From: Christensenellaceae bacterium
Lineage (GTDB): Bacteria > Bacillota > Clostridia > Christensenellales > Borkfalkiaceae
Assembly: GCA_016295005.1 (NCBI GenBank)
Contig: JAEDMA010000042.1
Span: 1-11,320, forward strand
DNA length: 11,320 bases
Direction: 5' to 3'
Every line of letters starts with the position of its first letter. The stretch's first letter is position 1. The position numbers and the translations under genes were made by a program. Positions 1 to 7,021 of this stretch are shown piece by piece. The notes beneath the pieces are model-generated. The model was not told the origin of the DNA, searched no databases, and worked only from the letters and a program-made list of their open reading frames with translations.

Positions 1-45
1 ATGGTAGTTTTTTAATCTTTTAACAATAAAAATTCTCTTTTTATT

Positions 46-73
46 TTGTGTTTTAAAAAATATATGCTAAAAT
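46..73 (+). promoter_or_regulatory. Putative extended -10 promoter of radC-gltX
   Basis: An extended -10 element, TGCTAAAAT, lies at 65-73. A weak -35 candidate (TTGTGT, 46-51) sits 16 nt upstream of the TAAAAT hexamer. Transcription would begin about 7 nt after the hexamer, which is at or next to the ATG at 80. That would make the radC mRNA leaderless if this ATG is used. The -35 matches the consensus poorly, so the call rests mainly on the TGn motif and the -10. Confidence 0.5.
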
Positions 74-79
74 AATTGT

Positions 80-832
80 ATGCAGGAAGAAAGAAATTTG
101 CATGACGGACACCGCGACAGAATGCGTGAAAAACTTTTGAAAAGCCCCGATTCTCTTTCCGACCACGAACTGCTGGAAATTCTGTTATACCAGTTTATTC
201 CGAGAAAAAACACCAACGAAATCGCCCATAACGTTTTACAATATTTCGGCAGCATGGAAAACCTTATTAAAGCCGACGCGAAAGAAATTCTGGCAATTCC
301 GGGAATAGGTAAAAATACCGCCTCCGGCATAACGCTCTTTTCGGCGATATGCAAAAGATACGCGAATAAACCCGCAGAAAACAAAAAAGCCAAGTTTTCG
401 TTTGACGCTTACAGATCAGGCGTGGTATCTTATTTTTCGGGTAAGACGGAAGAAGAATTCGTTTTTATCTTGTTAAACGATAAAAACAAAGAAATTTGCA
501 GAACGTCTTTCGACGACAGAAGAGAATCGGAAGTTTACGTAGACCTTTCGGTTGTAGCCAAAATTTTAGCAATAAACAAACCCACAGGCGTTATTATCGC
601 GCATAACCACCCCAGCGGAATTGCGCTTCCCAGCGCGAACGACGACGTTTCTACCGTTAAAATTAACGCGCTTTGTTCCATTCACGGCGCGACGCTTCTC
701 GACCATATTATTGTCTCGAAAAACGACTCTTTCAGTTATTTTGTAAGCGGAAGAATGGAATTTCTTAAAAAACAATGTAATATCGACAGATATATTTCAG
801 GATTAAAGGAGACGGATTTATGGAAAGAGTAA
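80..832 (+). CDS. radC: RadC family protein (JAB/MPN domain)
   Basis: The 250-residue product has the two-part RadC architecture. A helix-hairpin-helix region lies near residues 70-85 (IPGIGKNTA), and a C-terminal JAB1/MPN (JAMM) domain follows. The JAMM metal motif is complete: H175-N-H177-PSG, then S185 and D188, which fits HxH-x7-S-x2-D. The family is annotated as DNA repair, but its biochemical role is unsettled; the original E. coli radC allele was later traced to recG. JAMM domains are typically zinc-dependent isopeptidases, though no such activity is shown for RadC. The start is uncertain. ATG 80 has no upstream SD and sits at the predicted transcription start. TTG 98 has AGGAA 9 nt upstream and would give a protein beginning HDGHR after Met, where I recall many relatives starting. 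The 3' end overlaps gltX by 13 bp, which suggests co-transcription. Confidence 0.93.
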   Translation: MQEERNLHDGHRDRMREKLLKSPDSLSDHELLEILLYQFIPRKNTNEIAHNVLQYFGSMENLIKADAKEILAIPGIGKNTASGITLFSAICKRYANKPAENKKAKFSFDAYRSGVVSYFSGKTEEEFVFILLNDKNKEICRTSFDDRRESEVYVDLSVVAKILAINKPTGVIIAHNHPSGIALPSANDDVSTVKINALCSIHGATLLDHIIVSKNDSFSYFVSGRMEFLKKQCNIDRYISGLKETDLWKE

Positions 833-2256
833 GAACTCGTTTTGCTCCGAGCCCTACGGGGTATCTTCATATCGGCGGACTTCGTACCGCGTTATACGGC
901 TATTTATACGCTAAAAATCACGGCGGCGATTTTATTCTCAGAATAGAAGACACCGACACCGCAAGATACGTTGACGGTTCGGTTCAGATTATTTACGATA
1001 CGTTAAGAGATTCGGGCATTATGTATGACGAAGGTCCCGACGTCGGCGGAGCGTACGGCCCTTATATTCAGAGCGAAAGAAAAGAAATTTATAAAAAATA
1101 CGCCGAAAAACTCGTCGAACTCGGCGGCGCGTATTATTGTTTCTGCACTCCCGAAAGAGTCGCTTCGTTAAAAGACGAGGAAGGCAACGTAAGATACGAC
1201 AAACACTGTCTGCATTTATCCAAAGAAGAGATAGAAGAAAATATTAAAAACGGCGTTCCTTACGTTATTCGTCAGAACGTTCCGCTCGAAGGTACGGGAA
1301 CGTATCACGATCTGGTTTACGGCGATATAAGCGTCGATTATAAAGATATAGAAGACGGCATTCTGCTCAAAACCGACGGTATGCCCACCTATAACTTCGC
1401 TAACGTTATAGACGACCACCTTATGGGAATCACCCACGTTATAAGGGGAACGGAATATCTTTCGTCTACGCCTAAATACAATTTAATGTACGACGCTTTC
1501 GGCTGGGAAAGACCGGTGTATATTCACCTTCCCCCGATTATGAAAGACGCGCAGCATAAACTTTCCAAACGCAACGGCGACGCAAGTTACGAAGATTTCG
1601 TTAAAAAAGGGTTCGTAAAAGAATCCATTATAAACTATATCGCCCTTTTAGGTTGGAGTCCTAAATCCAACGTGGAAAAAATGTCCTTAACCGAACTTAA
1701 AGAACATTTCAGCCTTGACGGAATAAGCAAATCGCCGTCTATATTCGACGAAACCAAAATGAAATGGCTTTCGGGCGAATATATTAAAGAAATGACTTTC
1801 GAACAGTTCAAAGAACACGCTCTGCCTTTCCTTAAAAACACCAAGGAGTACGGCAAATACGACGAAGACAAGTTGCTCGCTCTCGTAAAATCGCGCGTGC
1901 AGATTTTCAGCGAAATACCCGAAAAACTCGACTTTTTGGAAGAGTTCGGCGCGTTCGACGTTAACCTTTTCGTCAACGAAAAACAAAAAGCGAGCGTGGA
2001 ACTTGCAAAAACTTTGTTGCCGCAGATTAAAACCGTTTTAGAAAACGTTAACGAATGGCAAAATTCCGTACTGTTTGACGTTTTGGTAAAACTTTCTGCC
2101 GAAGCGGGCGTTAAAAAACAGGCGCTTTTGTGGATTGCCCGTATCGCTATAACCGCGAAAGAAGCAACCGCAGGCGGCGCAACGGAGATTGCCGAACTTA
2201 TCGGCAAAGAAGAAACGCTACGCCGTATTGACTTCTCTATGGGGTTATTAAAATAA
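820..2256 (+). CDS. gltX: Glutamyl-tRNA synthetase
   Basis: This is a class Ic aminoacyl-tRNA synthetase of 478 aa, the usual bacterial GluRS length. It charges tRNA with glutamate in the cytoplasm. The ATP-binding signatures are present: the HIGH-type motif is HIGG (residues 17-20, after PSPTG), and the KMSKS-type motif is KLSKR (247-251). The RGTEYLSSTPKY block is typical of the glutamate-binding fold. C107, C109, C130 and H132 reproduce the CxC...CxH zinc ligands of E. coli GluRS. An alpha-helical anticodon-binding domain fills the C-terminal third. AAAGGAG at 805-811 sits 8 nt before the ATG, inside the end of radC, so translation has its own SD despite the overlap. In many Bacillota one non-discriminating GluRS also charges tRNA-Gln for GatCAB. 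I cannot tell from sequence alone whether this one does. Confidence 0.97.
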   Translation: MERVRTRFAPSPTGYLHIGGLRTALYGYLYAKNHGGDFILRIEDTDTARYVDGSVQIIYDTLRDSGIMYDEGPDVGGAYGPYIQSERKEIYKKYAEKLVELGGAYYCFCTPERVASLKDEEGNVRYDKHCLHLSKEEIEENIKNGVPYVIRQNVPLEGTGTYHDLVYGDISVDYKDIEDGILLKTDGMPTYNFANVIDDHLMGITHVIRGTEYLSSTPKYNLMYDAFGWERPVYIHLPPIMKDAQHKLSKRNGDASYEDFVKKGFVKESIINYIALLGWSPKSNVEKMSLTELKEHFSLDGISKSPSIFDETKMKWLSGEYIKEMTFEQFKEHALPFLKNTKEYGKYDEDKLLALVKSRVQIFSEIPEKLDFLEEFGAFDVNLFVNEKQKASVELAKTLLPQIKTVLENVNEWQNSVLFDVLVKLSAEAGVKKQALLWIARIAITAKEATAGGATEIAELIGKEETLRRIDFSMGLLK

Positions 2257-2299
2257 CCGAAAGTTCTTAACGGAAGCCTATTATTGAATTTTAATTTTT

Positions 2300-2330
2300 C
2301 CCCGACGTTTCGTCGGGGGATATGTATTTT
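2300..2330 (+). terminator. Probable intrinsic terminator of radC-gltX
   Basis: An 8-bp perfect GC-rich stem (CCCCGACG, 2300-2307, pairing with CGTCGGGG, 2311-2318) encloses a TTT loop, 43 nt after the gltX stop. The tract after it (GATATGTATTTT) is only moderately T-rich, so termination may be partial or helped by the next inverted repeat. Confidence 0.65.
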
Positions 2331-2362
2331 AAAGAGTTTTTTTCTTTCGAAAAAAACTCTTT
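2331..2362. repeat. Perfect AT-rich inverted repeat
   Basis: Positions 2331-2344 (AAAGAGTTTTTTTC) are the exact reverse complement of 2349-2362, with a 4-nt TTTC loop. This gives a 14-bp uninterrupted stem between the gltX terminator hairpin and the rpsI terminators. It lacks a GC-rich stem and a clear T-tract on either strand, so it is not a standard intrinsic terminator. It could be an accessory terminator, an RNA 3'-end stabiliser or a leftover mobile repeat. The next 85 bases (2363-2447) hold no ORF or strong hairpin. Confidence 0.6.
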
Positions 2363-2450
2363 ATACGTAAGGATAATATTACGAAGCCGTAAACTTGCTT
2401 GCAAGGGTTTTGGGACGCAGTATTTTATTAGAAAGTTGTCTAAATTGCAA

Positions 2451-2481
2451 GAAAAAATTAAGGTCGCAAAGTTTTGCGACC
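2451..2481 (-). terminator. Second tandem terminator of the rplM-rpsI operon
   Basis: GGTCGCAAA (2462-2470) pairs perfectly with TTTGCGACC (2473-2481); in practice the loop is about 4 nt. Read on the minus strand, the stem is followed by TTAATTTTTTC, a U-rich run. It lies 10 nt beyond the first rpsI terminator, as a back-up. On the plus strand no T-tract follows, so the orientation is clear. Confidence 0.7.
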
Positions 2482-2490
2482 GTTTATGAA

Positions 2491-2525
2491 TAAAAAAAGA
2501 ACACGGAAAACAACCGTGTTCTTTT
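2491..2525 (-). terminator. Intrinsic terminator of the rplM-rpsI operon
   Basis: A perfect 12-bp stem (2495-2506 with 2514-2525; AAAAGAACACGG arm) and a 7-nt loop sit 26 nt past the rpsI stop. On the minus strand the stem runs into a seven-T tract (2492-2498, shared in part with the base of the stem). This is a textbook intrinsic terminator. Confidence 0.9.
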
Positions 2526-2551
2526 GATTTTGAATTTTCCCTTGCGAGAGA

Positions 2552-2965
2552 TTATCTCTTGGAGAACTGAGGAGCGCGACGAGCCTTTTTCAAGCCGTAT
2601 TTCTTTCTTTCCTTCATTCTCGAATCTCTGGTTAAGAAACCTGCTTTTTTCAAAGTGGCTCTCGTTTCGGGTTCTGCTTCGAGCAAAGCGCGAGCGATAC
2701 CGTGTCTTACGGCGCCCGCCTGACCGGTGAACCCGCCGCCGATTACGTTTACGATTACGTCGTATTTAGCGGCAGTATCCGTTAAAACCAACGGTTGACG
2801 AACGATATATTTAAGGGTATCGAGACCGAAATATTCGTCGAGAGTTTTATCGTTGACGGTAATGGTTCCGTCTCCTGCGGGAATTAAGCGAACGCGCGCG
2901 ACCGCTTTCTTTCTTCTGCCCGTTCCCCAGTATTGAACTTTCTTTTTAGTAGCTGTTTTTGCCAT
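2552..2965 (-). CDS. rpsI: 30S ribosomal protein S9
   Basis: The 137-residue product is uS9, a small-subunit head protein whose C-terminal tail reaches the P-site tRNA. The N-terminal WGTGRRKKAVARVRL block, the central VxGGGFTGQAGAVRHGIARAL core and the basic C-terminus ending RRAPQFSKR are all diagnostic. The terminal Ser-Lys-Arg that touches tRNA is intact. It follows rplM by 12 bp. The SD (AGAGGTG) begins within the rplM stop codon, so ribosomes finishing L13 could re-initiate here. This arrangement fits the equal stoichiometry needed for L13 and S9. Transcription ends at the two hairpins downstream. Confidence 0.98.
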   Translation of the reverse strand: MAKTATKKKVQYWGTGRRKKAVARVRLIPAGDGTITVNDKTLDEYFGLDTLKYIVRQPLVLTDTAAKYDVIVNVIGGGFTGQAGAVRHGIARALLEAEPETRATLKKAGFLTRDSRMKERKKYGLKKARRAPQFSKR

Positions 2966-2977
2966 GATTCACACCTC

Positions 2978-3409
2978 TTAAACTAATTTAAGAACTTCGG
3001 GCTTCTGAGCCTGATGGTTATGTTCGGGTCCTTTGTATACTTTAAGTTTGGTAAGCATCTGACGACCTAAACTGTTTTTGGGAAGCATACCTTTAACCGC
3101 TTCGTAAACGGCAACGTCGGATTTGGTAGCCATAAGAGTTTTGTACTGAATGGATTTTAATCCGCCGATGTGACCGGTATGATATCTGTAATATTTCTTT
3201 TCTAATTTTTTACCTGTTAAAACTACTTTATCGCAGTTAACGACGATAACGAAGTCGCCCGTATCTACGTTAGGCGTAAAAGTGGGTTTGTTTTTTCCGC
3301 GAAGAACTGCGGCGACTTGGGAAGCGACTCTACCGAGAGCCACGCCTTCCGCGTCTACTACGTACCACTTTCTGACTACGTCGTTTGCGTGAGCCATATA
3401 TGTCTTCAT
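2978..3409 (-). CDS. rplM: 50S ribosomal protein L13
   Basis: This is uL13, 143 aa, full length; it is an early assembly protein of the large subunit that binds 23S rRNA. Recognisable blocks are RKWYVVDAEGVALGRVASQVAAVLRGKNKP, the VDTGDFVIVVN strand, the YYRYHTGHIGG loop, and GMLPKNSLGRQMLTKLKVYKG near the C-terminus. An ideal SD (AAGGAG at 3417-3422) sits 7 nt before the ATG. It is the first gene of the rplM-rpsI pair, with its own promoter (3521-3550) and a leader of about 100 nt. Readthrough from truA is also possible because I see no strong terminator between them. Confidence 0.98.
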   Translation of the reverse strand: MKTYMAHANDVVRKWYVVDAEGVALGRVASQVAAVLRGKNKPTFTPNVDTGDFVIVVNCDKVVLTGKKLEKKYYRYHTGHIGGLKSIQYKTLMATKSDVAVYEAVKGMLPKNSLGRQMLTKLKVYKGPEHNHQAQKPEVLKLV

Positions 3410-3514
3410 AGTATTTCTCCTTGAATTTTCAGAATTTATGTGTTTTAAGAAGAAATTTAAACCCTTACACGAAACGGGCGGGAGGGCTAATCCCGAATTT
3501 TTCCTTATAAACGC
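3410..3514 (-). promoter_or_regulatory. 5' leader of rplM-rpsI, possible L13 autoregulatory RNA
   Basis: From the predicted start near 3514 to the rplM ATG is about 105 nt, much longer than needed for an SD. It contains a GC-rich patch in an otherwise AT-rich stretch: CGGGA/TCCCG (3491-3495 with 3479-3483) around a 7-nt loop, with an overlapping alternative GGG/CCC pairing and a further run of GCCCG. An L13 leader family is known in Bacillus relatives. I infer a similar role from position only and cannot align it to that family. Confidence 0.4.
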
Positions 3515-3520
3515 CTATTT

Positions 3521-3550
3521 ATATTAAGATATTTGCAATGCTATTGTCAA
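3521..3550 (-). promoter_or_regulatory. Promoter of rplM-rpsI
   Basis: On the minus strand a perfect -35 TTGACA (3545-3550) and a -10 TAATAT (3521-3526) are separated by 18 nt, pointing into rplM. A short inverted repeat (GTCAA at 3546-3550, TTGAC at 3558-3562) overlaps the -35. The rest of the truA-rplM gap (3551-3658) is AT-rich with no clear terminator or ORF. Confidence 0.75.
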
Positions 3551-3658
3551 GCGTTTTTTGACTATTTTTGTGATTTTTCGCATTAAATTTGCCCTTTTTT
3601 GCTACTGTTACCACATATTGTAGTATGCGTCGGGATAAAACCCAAAATGTGTTTTCGT

Positions 3659-4393
3659 TTAGTCGTATTCTACGCTGTATAAACAAAGACCTTTTGCCGG
3701 AAGGGTGGTTCCGCAAAGTTCGCGCTTTCCCGTAGAAAGCGACGATAATGCGTCGTCAACGCCGAATTTGCCTTCCGCGGCTTTAAGAAGAGTGCCGGCA
3801 AGAATTCTTACCATATTGTATAAAAACCCGTTGCCGGTAACGGAAAGAGTCGTTTCTATTCCGTTTTCTTTAATATTTATATCGTAAATCGTTCTTACCG
3901 TGGTAAGAGCGCTGCTTCCCGAAGCCTTAAAACACTTAAAATCGTGTTCGCCTTTATAAACTTCGGCAACTTCGCGCATTTTATCTGTATTTACGTCGGG
4001 GTTGATTCTGTACGCGTACCTTTCTAAAAGCGGAAGTTCCGCTTTGCTTTTATAAAATCTGTATATATAAGTTTTTTTCTTCGCGCTGCGGCATGCGTTG
4101 AAGTTGTCGGGCGCGGTCTCGCTTGCGACGACTTTAACGTCGGGCGGCAAAAACGCGTTAAGCGCAAGATATAATCTTTCTACGGGGAAATTTTTTTCGA
4201 GCCGAAAACTTGCCGTTTGCCCCATAGCGTGAACGCCCGAATCGGTACGGCCGCTCCCCGTAATTTTTACCTTTTCCCCCGTGACTTTTTCTACGGCTTC
4301 TTCTAAAATCTGTTGAACGGATCTGCCGTTCGGCTGAATCTGCCAGCCGCAAAAATCGGTGCCGTCGTAAGTTACGGTAATTTTTACGTTCAT
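3659..4393 (-). CDS. truA: tRNA pseudouridine(38-40) synthase
   Basis: TruA converts uridines 38-40 in the anticodon arm of many tRNAs to pseudouridine. The 244-residue product has the family's usual length and opening (VTYDGTDFCGWQIQPNGRSVQQILEEA). The catalytic aspartate is D51 in GSGRTDSGVHA, equivalent to D60 of E. coli TruA. The second half carries the conserved block around NGFLYNMVRILAGTLL. The start ATG overlaps the ecfT stop in an ATGA junction, so translation is probably coupled; GGGGTGG a few bases upstream can act as SD. The truA-rplM-rpsI order after an ECF module matches Bacillus subtilis. Confidence 0.97.
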   Translation of the reverse strand: MNVKITVTYDGTDFCGWQIQPNGRSVQQILEEAVEKVTGEKVKITGSGRTDSGVHAMGQTASFRLEKNFPVERLYLALNAFLPPDVKVVASETAPDNFNACRSAKKKTYIYRFYKSKAELPLLERYAYRINPDVNTDKMREVAEVYKGEHDFKCFKASGSSALTTVRTIYDINIKENGIETTLSVTGNGFLYNMVRILAGTLLKAAEGKFGVDDALSSLSTGKRELCGTTLPAKGLCLYSVEYD

Positions 4394-5202
4394 ACCGCCA
4401 CCCCGAGCACGCCGTTTAAAAATATCACGCCGACGATAAGTCCCGCGGTGAAAACAAACCCTGTCACGTCCCTTATTCCTACCGTTTGTTTTTTATAGCG
4501 GGTGCGGTTTTTGCTTTTCCCATAGCAACGGGAATCCATAGCGTCGGCAAGGTCGTCCGCGCGGTTAAAAGAACTGATTAAAAGGGGAATCAGCACGGGA
4601 ATAAGCGCCTTTGCGCGTTTAAATATATTGCCCGATTCGAAGTCCGCCCCCCTTGCCTTTTGCGCTTTTATTATTCTGTCCGTTTCGTCTAACAACGTGG
4701 GTATAAACCTTAACGCTATACTCATAATGAGAGCGAATTCGTGTACGGGGAATTTTATCCATTTTAACGGATAAAGCAGAATTTCTATGCCGTCGGCAAG
4801 TTCGACGGGCGAAGTGGTAAGGGTTAAAAGAGACGACCCTAAAACGACGAGCGTTATTCTTACCACGATAAACGCGGCGGTAAGAAGTCCCACGTCGGTG
4901 ATAAACCCGTTTTCCCATAAAGGAGTGCCTTCTTTATTGAAAAGAACCTGCAAAATCGCCGAAAAAATTATAAAAAACAGTATTCCCTTTACGCTTTTTA
5001 ATACTCTGAAAAAGGGAACGCGGGAAAATATCGAAGCGATTATCACGAATAAAAAGCACGCGGCAAACCCCAGAAAATAAAAGGATTGCACTAAAAATAC
5101 CGCCACGATATACGCGATGCAAAGCAAAATTTTCACCGAAGCGTTCATCTTATGAACGAACGAAACGGTCGGGTAATAACTTCCGAAGGAAAAATCTTTC
5201 AT
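4390..5202 (-). CDS. ecfT: ECF transporter transmembrane protein EcfT
   Basis: EcfT is the membrane scaffold joining the two ATPases to interchangeable S-components in vitamin and micronutrient uptake. The 270-residue product has several hydrophobic helices (for example residues near 20-70 and at the C-terminus) and a cytoplasmic coupling region. The two short arginine motifs that dock on the ATPases are A183-R184-G185 (in QKARGADF) and S224-R225-C226-Y227-G228; the second is an SRCYG form rather than ARGY. I place the start at 5202, not at the upstream in-frame ATG (5223): AAGGAG (5210-5215) lies 7 nt before it, and it forms an ATGA overlap with the ecfA2 stop. The start chosen gives MKDFSFGSYYP. 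Its own stop overlaps the truA start by 4 bp. Confidence 0.93.
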   Translation of the reverse strand: MKDFSFGSYYPTVSFVHKMNASVKILLCIAYIVAVFLVQSFYFLGFAACFLFVIIASIFSRVPFFRVLKSVKGILFFIIFSAILQVLFNKEGTPLWENGFITDVGLLTAAFIVVRITLVVLGSSLLTLTTSPVELADGIEILLYPLKWIKFPVHEFALIMSIALRFIPTLLDETDRIIKAQKARGADFESGNIFKRAKALIPVLIPLLISSFNRADDLADAMDSRCYGKSKNRTRYKKQTVGIRDVTGFVFTAGLIVGVIFLNGVLGVAV

Positions 5203-6071
5203 CTTTTTTCTCCTTCGTACCATTTCGTTATCGCGCGGATAAAATCTTCTTCGGTAAAATCGTTGGGCGCTTCGATACCGTTTTCTTTAAGTTTATCTGT
5301 AATATAAGCCGTAAGCGGTAAATCGAGCCCTAATTCCAGGAGTTCGTTTTTACGCGAAAAGATGTCTTTCGGAGCGCCTTCCGCAAAAACTTCGCCGTGA
5401 TTCATCACGCAGGCGCGGTTGCAGTGTTCGGCGACCAAATCCATATCGTGCGAAACGATAACTATGGTTTTAACAAAGCCTTTATGAAGATTTTTAAGCA
5501 GTTTCAGAAAGTCCCGTTTGCCTATGGGATCGAGACCCGCCGCGGGTTCGTCTAAAACTAAAATTTCGGGTTTGCTGACGATAGTCCCCGCGATGGCGAC
5601 TCTTCTTTTTTGACCGCCCGAAAGTTCGAACGGCGACTTGTTTTTTACCTTTTCGTAGTCGAGACCTACGAGTTCTATTGCCGTTTTAACCCGTTCTTCG
5701 ATTTCTTCTTCTTTTAAGTCGGGGAAAAAGTTTTTTAACCCGAAAGCCACGTCCAAAAAGACGGTTTCGGAAAACAGTTGATATTCGGGGTATTGAAAAA
5801 CCATTCCGACGAGAGAACGAAGTTTGTTAAAGTCGCACTTTTTGTCGGTAAGGTCGAATTCGCCTACCCTTATGCTCCCCGAATTTTTACCTATCTTAAT
5901 CAAACCGTTTATATGCTGAATAAGGGTGGACTTTCCGCTCCCCGTATGACCGATAATGCCGTAAAAATCCCCTTCTTCGATAGTTAAAGACACGTTTTTA
6001 AGCGCTTTTACTTCCAGACCTTTCTGCCCCGCGGAATAGGAATACGATAAATTATCTATTTCAATTCGCAT
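5199..6071 (-). CDS. ecfA2: ECF transporter ATP-binding protein EcfA2
   Basis: This is one of two ABC ATPases that pair as a heterodimer under EcfT. In the 290 residues I see Walker A GHTGSGKST (41-49), Q-loop Q93 (VFQYPEYQLF), signature LSGGQ (150-154), Walker B ending in LVLDEP with catalytic E175, and the switch histidine in IVSHD. The EPAAGLDP form after Walker B is typical of EcfA2, whereas its partner has ESTSMLDP. The start is the ATG 16 bp inside the end of ecfA1, with GGAGG (6076-6080) only 4 nt upstream. That spacing is short but workable, and coupling to ecfA1 translation is likely. The gene ends in an ATGA overlap with ecfT. Confidence 0.96.
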   Translation of the reverse strand: MRIEIDNLSYSYSAGQKGLEVKALKNVSLTIEEGDFYGIIGHTGSGKSTLIQHINGLIKIGKNSGSIRVGEFDLTDKKCDFNKLRSLVGMVFQYPEYQLFSETVFLDVAFGLKNFFPDLKEEEIEERVKTAIELVGLDYEKVKNKSPFELSGGQKRRVAIAGTIVSKPEILVLDEPAAGLDPIGKRDFLKLLKNLHKGFVKTIVIVSHDMDLVAEHCNRACVMNHGEVFAEGAPKDIFSRKNELLELGLDLPLTAYITDKLKENGIEAPNDFTEEDFIRAITKWYEGEKR

Positions 6072-6880
6072 ATTGCCTCCGCAAGCGCTTCGGGCGTTAA
6101 AATTTCGCCTTTATTCGGCACGCCTTTTTCTTTTAATTTTTCCGCAAGGAAAGTTGAATAGGGTACTTCGAGTCCGATTTTTTTAAGCGTTTCTCTCTGA
6201 GAAAAAATTTCCGACGGCGTTCCCTGCATAAACACTTTGCCGTCGTTTAACACTATAATTTTATCAGCGAAAACCGTTTCTTCCATAAAATGAGTTACGG
6301 AAATAACGGTGGTTTTTTCTTCTTCGTTTAATTTTCTTACTATTCCGGTTATTTCTTTTCTTCCTTTGGGGTCGAGCATGGAAGTGGATTCGTCAAGCAC
6401 GATGATTTGCGGCTTTAACGCAAGCACGCCGGCTATGGCGATTCTTTGTTTCTGACCGCCCGAAAGCCTTGACGGCGAAGAAAAACGGTAGTTTTCCATT
6501 CCGACCGCTTTTAACGCGAATTCTATTCTTTCGCCTATTTCTTTACGGGGAATACCGAGATTTTCGGGACCGAAAGCAACGTCGTCTTCTACTATCGACG
6601 CGACGAGTTGGTTATCGGGATTCTGGAATACCACGCCTATGCGTTTTCTTATTTCGAAAAGATTTTTCTTGTCTAAAGAAGAATAACCGCAAACGGTAAT
6701 TTCGCCCTTATCGGGTTTGATAAGGCCGTTAAACAATCTCGCCAGCGTGGATTTTCCGCTTCCGTTATGACCGATAATAGAGACGTATTCCCCTTTCTCA
6801 ACGGAAAAGGAAACGCCCGAGAGAGCGTCGGTTTTTTTGTCGTAAGAAAAACTTACGTTTTCGGCGGTTAAAATGCTCAT
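6056..6880 (-). CDS. ecfA1: ECF transporter ATP-binding protein EcfA1
   Basis: This is the partner ABC ATPase of EcfA2 and the first gene of the minus-strand block. With the start at ATG 6880 it is 274 aa: Walker A GHNGSGKST (37-45), Q-loop Q86 (VFQNPDNQL), LSGGQ (139-143), Walker B IIVLDE ending at E164 followed by the EcfA1-type STSMLDPKG, and the switch histidine in SVTHF. A longer reading from a TTG at 6919 exists. I reject it because the predicted transcription start falls at about 6921, and the family begins close to the MSILTAENVSFSY sequence. No strong SD precedes 6880 (only GGGG 12 nt away), so translation initiation may be weak. In B. subtilis rplQ precedes this gene; here its upstream neighbour is the divergent nifJ. 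Confidence 0.95.
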   Translation of the reverse strand: MSILTAENVSFSYDKKTDALSGVSFSVEKGEYVSIIGHNGSGKSTLARLFNGLIKPDKGEITVCGYSSLDKKNLFEIRKRIGVVFQNPDNQLVASIVEDDVAFGPENLGIPRKEIGERIEFALKAVGMENYRFSSPSRLSGGQKQRIAIAGVLALKPQIIVLDESTSMLDPKGRKEITGIVRKLNEEEKTTVISVTHFMEETVFADKIIVLNDGKVFMQGTPSEIFSQRETLKKIGLEVPYSTFLAEKLKEKGVPNKGEILTPEALAEAICELK

Positions 6881-6927
6881 ATACTTATTAAACCCCAAAT
6901 TTTTAAGCGATACTATCAATCTTAAAG

Positions 6928-6956
6928 ATTATACCAAATTACGGGTAATTTTACAA
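6928..6956 (-). promoter_or_regulatory. Promoter of the ecfA1 operon
   Basis: On the minus strand TTGTAA (-35, 6951-6956) and a perfect TATAAT (-10, 6928-6933) are 17 nt apart. The start would be near 6921, giving a leader of about 40 nt to ATG 6880. The spacer contains a perfect palindrome, listed separately. Confidence 0.78.
6936..6951. promoter_or_regulatory. Palindrome in the ecfA1 promoter spacer, candidate operator
   Basis: AAATTAC (6936-6942) and GTAATTT (6945-6951) are exact reverse complements separated by GG. The 16-bp element fills almost the whole -35/-10 spacer and touches the -35, where a bound dimeric repressor would block RNA polymerase. I do not recognise the site as that of a named regulator. 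Confidence 0.45.
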
Positions 6957-7021
6957 GCAAAAGAAACCGCTTTAAAATATATCGTTTTTTTAATCTTTTT
7001 TGAGATTTTTTTCGTTAGTAA

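Noticed and set aside
2524..2730. 68-codon plus-strand ORF antisense to rpsI
   Set aside because: It lies opposite a certain ribosomal protein gene and begins inside its terminator region; it is a shadow frame.
5203..5223. Longer EcfT starting at the ATG at 5223
   Set aside because: The ATG at 5202 has a perfect SD at 7 nt and an ATGA overlap with ecfA2. The extra seven residues simply translate the SD region.
6881..6919. N-terminal extension of EcfA1 from a TTG start
   Set aside because: The predicted transcription start is at about 6921, no SD precedes the TTG, and the extra 13 residues precede the family's usual start.
6992..7012. AATCT/AGATT hairpin followed by a T-run, resembling a plus-strand terminator
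   Set aside because: The stem is only 5 AT-rich base pairs and no plus-strand transcript is known to enter this divergent promoter region; the T-runs more likely reflect AT-rich promoter upstream sequence.
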